Shown piece after piece: positions 54,253 through 63,166 of a DNA stretch of 64,000 nt. Both the position numbers and the translations under genes were made by a program. The DNA comes from Bacteroidota bacterium. Lineage in GTDB: Bacteria; Bacteroidota; Bacteroidia; Flavobacteriales; Flavobacteriaceae. The DNA lies in contig JAJRRO010000046.1 of assembly GCA_024279425.1 (NCBI GenBank), positions 1 to 64,000 of the forward strand, read 5' to 3'. The notes beneath the pieces are model-generated. The model made no database searches. It had not been told where the DNA came from and saw nothing but the letters and a program-made list of their open reading frames with translations. The first letter of the stretch is position 1, and the number at the start of each line of letters is the position of its first letter.

Positions 54253-54909
54253 ATGCAGATCCAAAGTCATATAATTACGAATATTCCTGTCTTTAAGTTG
54301 GATGATCCTCTTGAGAAATTGGTTCAATTTTTCATGGAAAATACATACTCACATATTGCTATTGTTGAGGAAGATAGGTTTTTAGGTGTTTTCAATGAAA
54401 ATGATTTGGAGAATTTTGAAGTGGATAAAAAGATTGAGGATTATCGATATAATTTGGAAGCTTTTTTTGTCAAACAAGATGCAAGTTGGTTGGATGTTTT
54501 AGAGATTTTCGCAAGAAATGAGGCTAACCTGCTTCCGGTCCTGGGAAATGAAGAAGAGGTTTTGGGGTACTATGACATAACCGACGTCGTTAATGTTTTC
54601 ATAAATACTCCATTTTTTACGGAGCCGGGTGGTATTCTGGTAGTTGCCAAAGGAGCACAAGACTATTCATTTAGTGAAATTGCCCAGATAGTGGAAAGTA
54701 ATAATGGCAAACTTATTGGCGGTTTTATTTCTGAAATGCAGAATGAGATCGTTCAGATAACTCTCAAAATCAGTAGTTCAAATCTAAACGAAGTTATGCA
54801 GACCTTTAGGCGATATGACTATAATATTCTTTTTGGGAACATAGACGACCAATTTATCGAAGACCTAAAGCAGAGGTCTGATTATTTAGATAAATATCTA
54901 AACGTATAG
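54253..54909 (+). CDS. CBS-domain protein
   Basis: 218 aa. Two CBS motifs in the first 120 residues (HIITNIPVFKLDDPLEKLVQ, YSHIAIVEEDRFLGVF, then LLPVLGNEEEVLGYYDITDV), followed by an ACT-like part (GILVVAKGAQDYSFSEIAQI). It probably senses adenine nucleotides; partner unknown. Ends 5 bp before nadK, with a GGAG-type sequence between, and heads a seven-gene envelope operon common in Bacteroidota. Confidence 0.9.
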   Translation: MQIQSHIITNIPVFKLDDPLEKLVQFFMENTYSHIAIVEEDRFLGVFNENDLENFEVDKKIEDYRYNLEAFFVKQDASWLDVLEIFARNEANLLPVLGNEEEVLGYYDITDVVNVFINTPFFTEPGGILVVAKGAQDYSFSEIAQIVESNNGKLIGGFISEMQNEIVQITLKISSSNLNEVMQTFRRYDYNILFGNIDDQFIEDLKQRSDYLDKYLNV

Positions 54910-54914
54910 GAGAT

Positions 54915-55796
54915 ATGAAGGTTGCCATTTACGGACAAACATATCACGACAATACGCTCGAGTATGTTGGCGAATTATTGGATGAATTAGAAAAAGAATC
55001 CGCGGTAATAGCCATCGAAGAGAATTTCAGGACTCATTTAGCAAAAAAACTTAATGTAGATAAATACTTTGCCTTCAGTGAAGTAGATGGGCTCGATTCC
55101 TCTTTCGATATGTTCGTTAGTTTTGGGGGAGATGGCACCATTCTCAGGGCAACCACATATGTTCGTGATTTAGGAATACCTATTGTAGGAGTGAATACAG
55201 GTCGCCTAGGGTTTCTTTCTACGTTCAGTAAAGAAGAAGTACGTAAAGTGGTCCAGGAATTTGTTCAAGGAGGCTATACCATTGTCGAAAGAAGTTTGGT
55301 TGAAGTTAATGCTGGCTCCCAGACGAAAGAGTTCGGTACACTTAACTTTGCATTGAACGAAATAACGGTAAGCAGAAAGGATACCACATCGATGATTACG
55401 GTTGAAACGCATCTAAATGGGGAGTATTTAACGTCATATTGGGCAGACGGACTCATAGTTTCTACTCCAACAGGGTCAACTGGTTATTCTTTGAGCTGTG
55501 GTGGGCCGGTAATGGTCCCTACGGCCAAATCGCTTGTACTTACTCCAATTGCACCACATAATCTAAATGCCAGGCCTTTGGTAATTTCTGATGATACTGT
55601 TATCCGTTTAAAGGTTTCGGGTAGGGAGGATAATCATTTGGTTTCTTTGGATTCTAGGATAGCAACTTTGGAAAATGGAACGGAAATAGAAGTTCGAAAA
55701 GCTCCTTTTACAATAAAAATGATAGAGTATAAATCTGAAAATTTTCTAAAAACACTTCGAAACAAACTCCTATGGGGTGAGGACAGGCGTAATTGA
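54915..55796 (+). CDS. nadK: NAD kinase
   Basis: 293 aa. Catalytic GGDGTILRA, the substrate loop with LNFALNEITVSR and the conserved SYWADGLIVSTPTGSTGYSL are all present. It phosphorylates NAD+ to NADP+ in the cytoplasm, using ATP. Length and motifs match bacterial NadK/PpnK. It sits between the CBS protein and the DUF6089 barrel genes. Confidence 0.97.
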   Translation: MKVAIYGQTYHDNTLEYVGELLDELEKESAVIAIEENFRTHLAKKLNVDKYFAFSEVDGLDSSFDMFVSFGGDGTILRATTYVRDLGIPIVGVNTGRLGFLSTFSKEEVRKVVQEFVQGGYTIVERSLVEVNAGSQTKEFGTLNFALNEITVSRKDTTSMITVETHLNGEYLTSYWADGLIVSTPTGSTGYSLSCGGPVMVPTAKSLVLTPIAPHNLNARPLVISDDTVIRLKVSGREDNHLVSLDSRIATLENGTEIEVRKAPFTIKMIEYKSENFLKTLRNKLLWGEDRRN

Positions 55797-55910
55797 ACAC
55801 TTCAACAAACAATATTTGCCATCAAAACCTGTTTACCAAGAGGGGGCACCAACATAATCTGTAGGTGGGCAAACCGTTGAATGGATTATATTTGTAAACT
55901 TTTAGAATTT

Positions 55911-56606
55911 ATGAGGAACTGCGTTATTTTAGTTTTTGTTTTCCTTGGCGTAACTATGAATGCCCAGACGTATGAAGTGGGAGGATTTGTAGGAGGAGCG
56001 AACAACATTGGTGACGTTGGCCGAACCAACTTTATACTTCCGTCCGATATTGCCTTAGGTGGATTGTTCAAATGGAATAAAAGTAAAAGATATGCTTGGC
56101 GAGCAAGTTTAATTTATGGTAAATTTGTAGCCAACGATTCAAAATCAAACCTATCCTCTAGACAACAGAGAGGGTATGTGGTCAAGAACTCCATTTTTGA
56201 GGCTTCGGCCGGATTGGAATTTAATTTTGTTGAGTATAACTTGCATAAATTAGGTCCTGCTTTTACGCCTTACCTTTATACAGGTATTACCTATTTTAGG
56301 TATGACTATGATTATATTGATGCTGGTCAGCAAATTAATTTTGGCCAAAAGGATGGTTCGTTTGCAATTCCCATGACCGTTGGGGTTAAAATAAGATTGA
56401 ATCAATTTTTGATTTTGGGTGCCGAAATAGGTGCTAGATATACGTTTACAGATAATTTGGATGCCAGCAATCCCGAGAAATCAAATATTAATCAACAGTT
56501 GGATGTGGCTTTCGGGAATATTTTTAGTGATGATTGGTATGTTTTTTCTGGGGTTACTTTAACATATACCTTTGGCAGAAAGCCTTGTTCCGATTGTTTT
56601 GAGTAA
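55911..56606 (+). CDS. DUF6089-family outer-membrane protein
   Basis: 231 aa from ATG 55911 (MRNCVILVFVFLGVTMNAQ), which gives a clean signal peptide; an ATG at 55881 is upstream. The mature part is a small beta-barrel (YEVGGFVGGANNIGDVG, PYLYTGITYFRYDYDYIDAG, RLNQFLILGAEIGARYTF) ending in an acidic, two-Cys tail CSDCFE. DUF6089 members precede uppS and bamA in many Bacteroidota, so a role in barrel assembly or envelope maintenance is plausible. TATATTTG at 55887-55894 suggests a local promoter. Confidence 0.85.
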   Translation: MRNCVILVFVFLGVTMNAQTYEVGGFVGGANNIGDVGRTNFILPSDIALGGLFKWNKSKRYAWRASLIYGKFVANDSKSNLSSRQQRGYVVKNSIFEASAGLEFNFVEYNLHKLGPAFTPYLYTGITYFRYDYDYIDAGQQINFGQKDGSFAIPMTVGVKIRLNQFLILGAEIGARYTFTDNLDASNPEKSNINQQLDVAFGNIFSDDWYVFSGVTLTYTFGRKPCSDCFE

Positions 56607-56612
56607 TACGGC

Positions 56613-57353
56613 ATGAACACTATTGAAGAAATTAACGATCAAAATTTACCGAGGCATCTTGCCATTATAATGGATGGCAATGGTCGTTGGGCCAAACAAA
56701 AAGGGAGATTAAGGGTTTTTGGTCATGAAAATGGTGTCAACACCGTACGAAAAACAGTTGAAAGTAGTGTTCGGATCGGAATAGAATACCTTACGCTTTA
56801 CACTTTTTCTACAGAAAACTGGAATCGACCAAAATTCGAAGTTGACACCTTAATGAAACTCCTTGTCTCTTCCTTAAAAAAAGAACTTAAGGCTTTTGAC
56901 AAAAACAATGTTAGGTTGAATACCATTGGCGATATTGAATCCTTACCGCCGAGAGCATATAAAGAGCTTATAGAGGTCATGGAAAAAACCAAGATGAATA
57001 CAGGAATGACCCTTACTTTGGCCTTAAGTTACGGTGCCAGAGAGGAATTAAAAAATGCGGTACAACAGATTGCTGTCAAAGTTAAAAATAATATAATTTC
57101 TCCTGAAAGTATTGATGAAACCATTATAAATACCCATCTTTACACGCACGATTTACCAGACGTGGATTTGCTCATCCGTACCAGTGGGGAACATAGGATA
57201 AGCAATTTTTTGCTTTGGCAGATAGCGTACGCTGAATTATATTTTATTAATGTATTTTGGCCCGATTTTAGAGAGCACCATTTAGTAGGGGCCATTTTGG
57301 ATTACCAGAACAGAGAACGAAGATTTGGAAAAACTAGCGAACAACTCAACTAG
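56613..57353 (+). CDS. uppS: Isoprenyl transferase (undecaprenyl diphosphate synthase)
   Basis: 246 aa. Catalytic Asp in AIIMDGNGRWAKQKG, then YLTLYTFSTENWNRP and the C-terminal RTSGEHRISNFLLWQIAYAE and FWPDF. A cis-prenyltransferase making the C55 carrier lipid for peptidoglycan and O-antigen synthesis. It is followed directly by bamA, whose start overlaps or abuts it. Confidence 0.97.
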   Translation: MNTIEEINDQNLPRHLAIIMDGNGRWAKQKGRLRVFGHENGVNTVRKTVESSVRIGIEYLTLYTFSTENWNRPKFEVDTLMKLLVSSLKKELKAFDKNNVRLNTIGDIESLPPRAYKELIEVMEKTKMNTGMTLTLALSYGAREELKNAVQQIAVKVKNNIISPESIDETIINTHLYTHDLPDVDLLIRTSGEHRISNFLLWQIAYAELYFINVFWPDFREHHLVGAILDYQNRERRFGKTSEQLN

Positions 57354-57357
57354 CGAT

Positions 57358-59979
57358 ATGAAAAGGTTCATATCCTTTGAACTTTATATTACCTTCTTAC
57401 TACTTTTTATAACCACTTTCACCTTAGCACAGGATATACCCTATGAGGATGGTAAGAAATACATTTTAGGGGGACTTGAGGTTACTGGACTTCAAAGCTA
57501 TAATGAGCAGACTGTAAAAACCTATACAGGTTTGAGGGTCGGCCAGCCAATAACATTGCCAGGAGAGCAAATAAGTGCTATAATCAATAAATTGTGGGGT
57601 CTGGAACTTTTTACCGATATTGATTTTTATATTACCAATATTGAAGGGGATAATGTTTTCCTTGAATTGAACATTTTGGAGCGTCCTACCTTGTCTGAAG
57701 TAACACTAAAAGGGGTTAAACAAAAAAAGTTAGACGAAATAGTTAAGGATACCGACCTTAAAAAAGGAAAGAAAATCACAGAAAGCCTTATTGCAAATAG
57801 TAAAAACTACATCGAGAATAAATTTAGAAAAAAAGGATACCTCAATGCAAAGGTCAATATTATTACGGTAAAGGATACTTCAGAGACCAATGCAAGAAAA
57901 ATGGTCGTTAATGTTGATAAAGGTGACAAAGTAAAGATAAAGGATATTGTTTTCGAAGGCAATGAAAAACTGGCTTCCAAGAAACTTCGAAAGGCCATGA
58001 AAAAGACCAAGAAAAAGAAATTGGCACGCTTTTGGAAAAAGTCGAAGTTCATTGAAGATGATTATAGCAATGATCTTTCGTTATTGGTAGATAAGTATGC
58101 CGAAAATGGGTACCGGGACGCAAGAATCTTATCAGATACCATAACAAATGTTGATGAGAACAATATTCAAATTACGATTAACGTCGAGGAAGGGAATAAA
58201 TATTACTTTGGCGATATAGATTTTGTTGGGAATAGTGTTTATACAGACAGGCAGTTGGGCCAGGTATTGGGAATTAAGAAAGGATCTACCTATAATGGGG
58301 TTTTATTGCGGGAACGTATCGCCGATGATTCAAAGCCGGATGCCTTGGACATTACAAATCTTTACCAAAACCATGGTTATCTTTTTTCAAGCATTAACCC
58401 GGTAGAGGTGTCGGCGTCAAACGACACCATAAATTTTGAAATACGGATAATCGAGGGCAAGGAGACTTTTTTGAATCATGTAACGGTCAATGGCAATGAC
58501 AAGACCAACGATCATGTGATTTTTAGGGAGCTGAGAACGCGACCGGGACAGAAATATAATAAATCGGACATAATTCGTAGTATTAGGGAACTGGGACAAC
58601 TTGGCTTTTTTGATGCAGAGCAAATAAAACCGGATATTGTAAACCCAAGACCTAATGAAGGCACGGTAGATTTGGCATATAGTTTGGTGGAATCTGGTTC
58701 CAGCCAAATTGAACTCCAAGGAGGTTACGGTGGTGGTGGCTTTATTGGAACCCTTGGACTTTCATTCAGTAATTTCTCTCTTAAGAATATTATGAACGGT
58801 GAGGCATACAAGCCAGTGCCAATGGGCGACGGTCAAAGTTTTGCATTGCGATTGCAGGCCAGTAGAACCTTTAGGGTCTATAGCCTTAACTTCTCTGAAC
58901 CTTGGTTAGGCGGAAAAAAACCGGTTAGATTCAATTTATCCTTATCAAAAACACAACAATTTGGTGCAAATTTTACGCGATCTGGAAGGGTCGATGTTGA
59001 TAAGGATAGAGGGTTCTCAATTACAGGGATTTCGGCGGGTCTTGCCAAAAGGGTACAATGGCCCGATGATTTTTTTACCGTATCACATTCTTTGGGATAT
59101 CAACTTTACGAATTCAATAACTATAATATAGGCCTATTCAATTTTGGGAATGGTAAATCCAATTCTTTAGCCTACACCTTTGGGATTTCCAGGAATGCCA
59201 CTAGTGGGGGTCGAATATTTCCAAGGGGAGGTTCAAATTTTGAAATTACGGCTAAGTTAACGCCGCCTTATTCCCTTTTCAGTAGCAAGGATTTTAAAGC
59301 TATTAGGACTGAAAGCGAAGATATTTTGGAAGAGATGGCTGGCCTTGATCAAAATGACCCACAGCTTTCAGAATTGAACAGTAGAAGAGAACAACTGGAA
59401 GAGGAGCGATTTAAATGGTTGGAGTATTATAAATTAAAATTTAAAGGGGATTGGTATACGACCTTGGTAGGGACTGCTGACAAAGCCTTGGTGTTGCGTG
59501 CGAATGCAGAACTTGGATTTTTAGGCAGCTACAATACGGACATTGGAGATGTTCCTTTTGAAAGGTTCTTTGTAGGTGGTGATGGTCTTGGTAATTTCAC
59601 TTTAGATGGCAGGGACGTCGTTCAGCTAAGAGGATACGAAAATCAATCTCTTACTCCTTTGGATCCAGCAACGGGTAGGGCAGAAGGTGCTTTGGTGTAT
59701 AATAAATTCTCTATGGAACTTCGATATCCATTGACTTTAAAACCTTCAGCCTCGATTTATGGCCTTGCTTTTTTGGAAGGTGGTAATTCTTTCAACAATT
59801 TTCAGGAATTTAATCCGTTTCAAATAAAACGATCGGCCGGATTGGGGCTAAGAATTTTTATGCCGGCATTTGGACTCTTGGGTATTGATTTTGGATATGG
59901 TTTTGATCAAGACTATCGCTCAAATTCTACAGGGCCAAGTGGGTGGCAAACACACTTCATTATCGGTCAGCAGTTTTGA
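57358..59979 (+). CDS. bamA: Outer-membrane assembly factor BamA
   Basis: 873 aa from ATG 57358 (MKRFISFELYITFLLLFI..LAQ, a clear signal peptide), 4 bp after uppS. Five POTRA domains (about residues 30-430: GGLEVTGLQSYNEQTVKTYTG, KIKDIVFEGNEKLASKKL, YYFGDIDFVGNSVYTDRQL, FLNHVTVNGNDKTNDHVIF), then the Omp85 barrel with QLRGYENQSLTPL (lid-lock RGY) and a C-terminal THFIIGQQF ending in Phe. It inserts beta-barrel proteins into the outer membrane. Confidence 0.97.
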   Translation: MKRFISFELYITFLLLFITTFTLAQDIPYEDGKKYILGGLEVTGLQSYNEQTVKTYTGLRVGQPITLPGEQISAIINKLWGLELFTDIDFYITNIEGDNVFLELNILERPTLSEVTLKGVKQKKLDEIVKDTDLKKGKKITESLIANSKNYIENKFRKKGYLNAKVNIITVKDTSETNARKMVVNVDKGDKVKIKDIVFEGNEKLASKKLRKAMKKTKKKKLARFWKKSKFIEDDYSNDLSLLVDKYAENGYRDARILSDTITNVDENNIQITINVEEGNKYYFGDIDFVGNSVYTDRQLGQVLGIKKGSTYNGVLLRERIADDSKPDALDITNLYQNHGYLFSSINPVEVSASNDTINFEIRIIEGKETFLNHVTVNGNDKTNDHVIFRELRTRPGQKYNKSDIIRSIRELGQLGFFDAEQIKPDIVNPRPNEGTVDLAYSLVESGSSQIELQGGYGGGGFIGTLGLSFSNFSLKNIMNGEAYKPVPMGDGQSFALRLQASRTFRVYSLNFSEPWLGGKKPVRFNLSLSKTQQFGANFTRSGRVDVDKDRGFSITGISAGLAKRVQWPDDFFTVSHSLGYQLYEFNNYNIGLFNFGNGKSNSLAYTFGISRNATSGGRIFPRGGSNFEITAKLTPPYSLFSSKDFKAIRTESEDILEEMAGLDQNDPQLSELNSRREQLEEERFKWLEYYKLKFKGDWYTTLVGTADKALVLRANAELGFLGSYNTDIGDVPFERFFVGGDGLGNFTLDGRDVVQLRGYENQSLTPLDPATGRAEGALVYNKFSMELRYPLTLKPSASIYGLAFLEGGNSFNNFQEFNPFQIKRSAGLGLRIFMPAFGLLGIDFGYGFDQDYRSNSTGPSGWQTHFIIGQQF

Positions 59980-60069
59980 TTTAAAAATCGTGACATCAGC
60001 TAATCTATTCATTTTAAAAGTTTTAGTATTTTTGGCACGATATTTTCAATACGTTAAAACGGAAGTAAA

Positions 60070-60903
60070 ATGAAGCCAAAAACAAAAGTTCTTTTAATTG
60101 TATCTGTAGTGGTTTGTTCGGTATACACTTTTGCGCAACGCGGTGTACGAATAGCTTATGTTGATATGGAGTACATTTTGGAAAATGTCGAGGAATATCG
60201 AGATGCCAGTGAACAATTGGAGTCTAAGGTACAGAAATGGAAGGTTGAGGTTGAACAAAAGCAGAGTGCTGTTGAGCAAATGAAAAAAGATTTGATGGCA
60301 GAAAAGGTGCTTCTGACCAATGAATTGATAAGCGAACGAGAGGAAGAAATCCAGATTCTTGAGAGAGAAATGATAGAATATCAGCAAGATCGCTTTGGCC
60401 CTCAAGGAGACTTGGTCTTGCAAAAACGACAACTGATACAGCCTATACAGGATCAGGTATTCAATGAGGTTCAAAAAATTGGTGCTAATAAAAAGTATGA
60501 TTTTATTTTTGATAAATCAGCGGATGTCGTAATGTTGTATTCCGAAAAAAGACACGATATTAGCGATTTGATTTTGAGAGGTATCGCAAGGACTAGAAAA
60601 ATCAGTAAACCAAAGAAAAAGGCAGTTGCGAAAAGTAGGTTAGATGATTTTGAAGGGGAGGAACTTGAGAAGGAAATAAGCGAGGCGCTTAAAGAAAGGC
60701 AGGATAGGGCAAAACAAGCCGAAGAGGTAAGAACAAAGACTGCAGAGGAAAAGAGGGCCGAACAATTAAAAATTAGGGAAGAACGAAAAAAAGCTTATGA
60801 AGCTCGGCGAAATAAACTTTTGGAAGAAAGAGAGGCCAAAAAGAAGGCGAAAATAGATGAACGTAATAAGGTGCCAGAAGTTGTGAAAGACACCATTAAC
60901 TAA
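60070..60903 (+). CDS. OmpH/Skp-family periplasmic chaperone, long form
   Basis: 277 aa. A signal peptide ends near VYTFAQ. The Skp core covers about residues 25-165 (RIAYVDMEYILENVEEY..., QIQILEREMIEYQQDRFGPQGDL) with two long coiled-coil tentacles. Residues about 170-277 are an added Lys/Glu/Arg-rich helix absent from standard Skp (about 160 aa). It shields unfolded outer-membrane proteins in the periplasm. Downstream of bamA and followed by a second skp-like gene. Confidence 0.92.
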   Translation: MKPKTKVLLIVSVVVCSVYTFAQRGVRIAYVDMEYILENVEEYRDASEQLESKVQKWKVEVEQKQSAVEQMKKDLMAEKVLLTNELISEREEEIQILEREMIEYQQDRFGPQGDLVLQKRQLIQPIQDQVFNEVQKIGANKKYDFIFDKSADVVMLYSEKRHDISDLILRGIARTRKISKPKKKAVAKSRLDDFEGEELEKEISEALKERQDRAKQAEEVRTKTAEEKRAEQLKIREERKKAYEARRNKLLEEREAKKKAKIDERNKVPEVVKDTIN

Positions 60904-60953
60904 ATAAATAGACATTAACTTAAATTAATACTCAAATATTTTAATTGGAAATC

Positions 60954-61463
60954 ATGAAAGAAGTAAAGAAAATAATTGTTGCCATAGTTTTGTTCGTTGC
61001 TGCAACAAGTTTTGTAAATGCACAAAGTAAAGTTGCGCATATAGACGTAACACAGCTTTTATCTCAAATGCCGGAGATGAAAACAGCGGAGGCTGAACTT
61101 AAAAAATTGCAAGAAACCTATAGGGCCGATATTGAAGGTTCCATGACCGAGTTGCAGAATAAAGCAACCCAGTACCAAAATGAGTCTCCTTCAAAATCAG
61201 AGGAGGAGAACAAAAGAAGGTCTGAGGAACTTCTTGGAATTGAGAAAAATGTTCGTCAAGCACAACAGGTGGCACAGCAAGAAATGCAGAAGAAACAGGC
61301 AGAATTGTTTGCTCCAATATCTGAAAGGGCGAAGGCAGCCATTGAAAAAGTTGCAGCAGCCTTAGGTTATGATTACATAATTGATGCACAAGCTGGTGGT
61401 CCTCTTATTGTTGCAAAAGGAAAGGATATACTTCCAGAAGTAAAACTAGAGTTGGGTTTCTAA
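60954..61463 (+). CDS. OmpH/Skp-family periplasmic chaperone, short form
   Basis: 169 aa from ATG 60954 (MKEVKKIIVAIVLFVAATSF). Signal peptide ends at VNAQ. The typical Skp pattern follows: KVAHIDVTQLLSQMPEMKTAEAEL, coiled-coil tentacles and C-terminal YDYIIDAQAGGPLIVAKG. Paralogue of the gene before it but of normal length. Last gene of the envelope operon, closed by a hairpin at 61489. Confidence 0.95.
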   Translation: MKEVKKIIVAIVLFVAATSFVNAQSKVAHIDVTQLLSQMPEMKTAEAELKKLQETYRADIEGSMTELQNKATQYQNESPSKSEEENKRRSEELLGIEKNVRQAQQVAQQEMQKKQAELFAPISERAKAAIEKVAAALGYDYIIDAQAGGPLIVAKGKDILPEVKLELGF

Positions 61464-61488
61464 ATAATAGTGAACTAAAATAAAACAA

Positions 61489-61516
61489 AAAACCATCTTG
61501 GAGACAGGATGGTTTT
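61489..61516. terminator. Bidirectional terminator between skp and glycosyltransferase genes
   Basis: AAAACCATC (61489-61497) pairs with GATGGTTTT (61508-61516). Poly-A on the left and TTTTCTGTTTT on the right let it act for both convergent units. Confidence 0.85.
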
Positions 61517-61521
61517 CTGTT

Positions 61522-62376
61522 TTAACCAAATAGTTTGTTCATTATACCTTTCCAACGTAGGTTTCTAATGAATTTGCCTTCATCTTGAGTTACCATAATA
61601 GGAAAAGCTTCTCTCTGGGCATGAACGTAACCCTTCATATTGTGATAAAAGGCAATAATTTTTCTTTGCTTAAAAGCCATTTTGAGAGAAGCAATAAGTG
61701 TTAGTAAAAACCCATAGTCCATGGCGTACATTGCCTTGCCTTGCAGCAACTTGGCTTTAGGGGCATAGGCCTTTCCTGTAGGTCTAAGGTGTTTTACCCT
61801 TAGCTCTTCAATGGTGTCAATTTCAAAATCATGGTACTGTGCCAAAAGCTCATCTATGGTATCCCACCCCATAACGGTTTTAAGCCCACCTATAGCGTTA
61901 AAACAATCTTTGGTATAGGCTTTGAAAGCTCCCCTTACATGGAGTTTATTCATGGGGTGATTTAATCTCCATTCGCCCCTTAAATTTTCCTCATAAACAA
62001 ATCCCCCCGCTATTCCAATTTTTGGACTCCCTTTAAATATCTGGGCAATTTTTCGAAAATAGTCAGTAGGAAGGATTAAGTCAGCATCCAATTTTACGAT
62101 AAAATCATACTGGTCGTCTAACAGTTCTAAACCCTTGTTGAAAGCATTTACAACCTTGCTGCCTGGCATATGTTCGTTTGATGAACTTGTATTCAGCTTT
62201 TGAAAAAAACTATTTTTATGTACAAAACTATCAATTATATTTTCTGTATTGTCGGTTGAATTGTCATTGACCACAATTACCTTTTTTGGTAGTAAGGTTT
62301 GTTTTAGTACAGAGTGTAGGGTCTTAGCCAAAAAAGCCTCTTCGTTATGGGCTGGTATGATAACATAATATTGCAT
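61522..62376 (-). CDS. Family 2 glycosyltransferase
   Basis: 284 aa from ATG 62376 (MQYYVIIPAHNEEAF); an upstream ATG at 62403 adds nine residues. GT-A fold: VIIPAHNEEAFLAKTLHSVL, VIVVNDNSTDNTENI and the DxD-type FIVKLDADLILP, then GAFKAYTKDCFNAIGGL acceptor region. No TM helices are clear, so it is a cytoplasmic or peripheral enzyme. Donor and acceptor are unknown. It is followed upstream by a methyltransferase and a KAS III gene on the same strand, suggesting a lipid or glycan biosynthesis cluster. Confidence 0.92.
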   Translation of the reverse strand: MQYYVIIPAHNEEAFLAKTLHSVLKQTLLPKKVIVVNDNSTDNTENIIDSFVHKNSFFQKLNTSSSNEHMPGSKVVNAFNKGLELLDDQYDFIVKLDADLILPTDYFRKIAQIFKGSPKIGIAGGFVYEENLRGEWRLNHPMNKLHVRGAFKAYTKDCFNAIGGLKTVMGWDTIDELLAQYHDFEIDTIEELRVKHLRPTGKAYAPKAKLLQGKAMYAMDYGFLLTLIASLKMAFKQRKIIAFYHNMKGYVHAQREAFPIMVTQDEGKFIRNLRWKGIMNKLFG

Positions 62377-62474
62377 ATGGCAAGCTCCAAAATTAAATTT
62401 CAAAATGGCTATAAACGCTTTAAAAAGCTAAATTAAACTTCTTAACTCATTATCACTATATCATATCAATTTAC

Positions 62475-63032
62475 TCAGGTAGAAGTTATTATCGAATTTT
62501 GGGACTTGGTATTTATGCGCACTGCGTATACTATGTAATATCTTGGAATGAAAGTTCTCAATAGGGGCCTGATTCCTATTTTTTGTACGGGGTTGGTCCA
62601 TTTTGCCTTATCAATTATTTTCCATCCCGTCTTTTCAAGTAGCCAATCGAACTGCCAGTCCTCAAACTCGTGATAATGACGATCCCAAGGGTCATTTTTA
62701 CTTTGGTATGCAGGGGAGAACCATAGTTTTAATGGTATGCTGGCGACCAATTTATCGGTTTTAATCTCTTTTAGAACATTAAATGGTGCCAAGAGGTGCT
62801 CGAAAATTTCAAAGGCGGTTACCACTTCCTCCTGGCTTTTAATTACAGATGAAAAATCAATATCCAAATCCTCTCCCACCGTATTTGTTACTGCATAGCC
62901 GTTTTCCACCATAATCCTTGAAAACGGATTTTCGACCCCCAAATCCAAAATAGATTGGTCCGTTGTTATATGCTTTTGGAGAAAAGCCAAAGTATTTTTG
63001 AATCGTTTATTTGGGAATGTTTTTTCGTACAT
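62475..63032 (-). CDS. SAM-dependent methyltransferase-like protein
   Basis: 185 aa. Class I Rossmann features, although loose: QSILDLGVENPFSRIMVENG (motif I variant, D-L-G-x-E), VVTAFEIFEHLLAPFNVL (motif III region) and TDKLVASIPLKLW. The sequence matches the compact methyltransferases found beside glycosyltransferases. Substrate unknown. The canonical GxGxG is reduced, so activity is not certain. Confidence 0.75.
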   Translation of the reverse strand: MYEKTFPNKRFKNTLAFLQKHITTDQSILDLGVENPFSRIMVENGYAVTNTVGEDLDIDFSSVIKSQEEVVTAFEIFEHLLAPFNVLKEIKTDKLVASIPLKLWFSPAYQSKNDPWDRHYHEFEDWQFDWLLEKTGWKIIDKAKWTNPVQKIGIRPLLRTFIPRYYIVYAVRINTKSQNSIITST

Positions 63033-63166
63033 CTAAACCTCGGGTTTTTAACTATTGCCTTAAATCAGGGGATTGTATAGTTTAATGGATACGAAGTTAA
63101 AAAAATATGCATAGTGAAGACTATGTTCAGGTGTTGATCCAAACAAAATAATGGGTAAAATAGGTA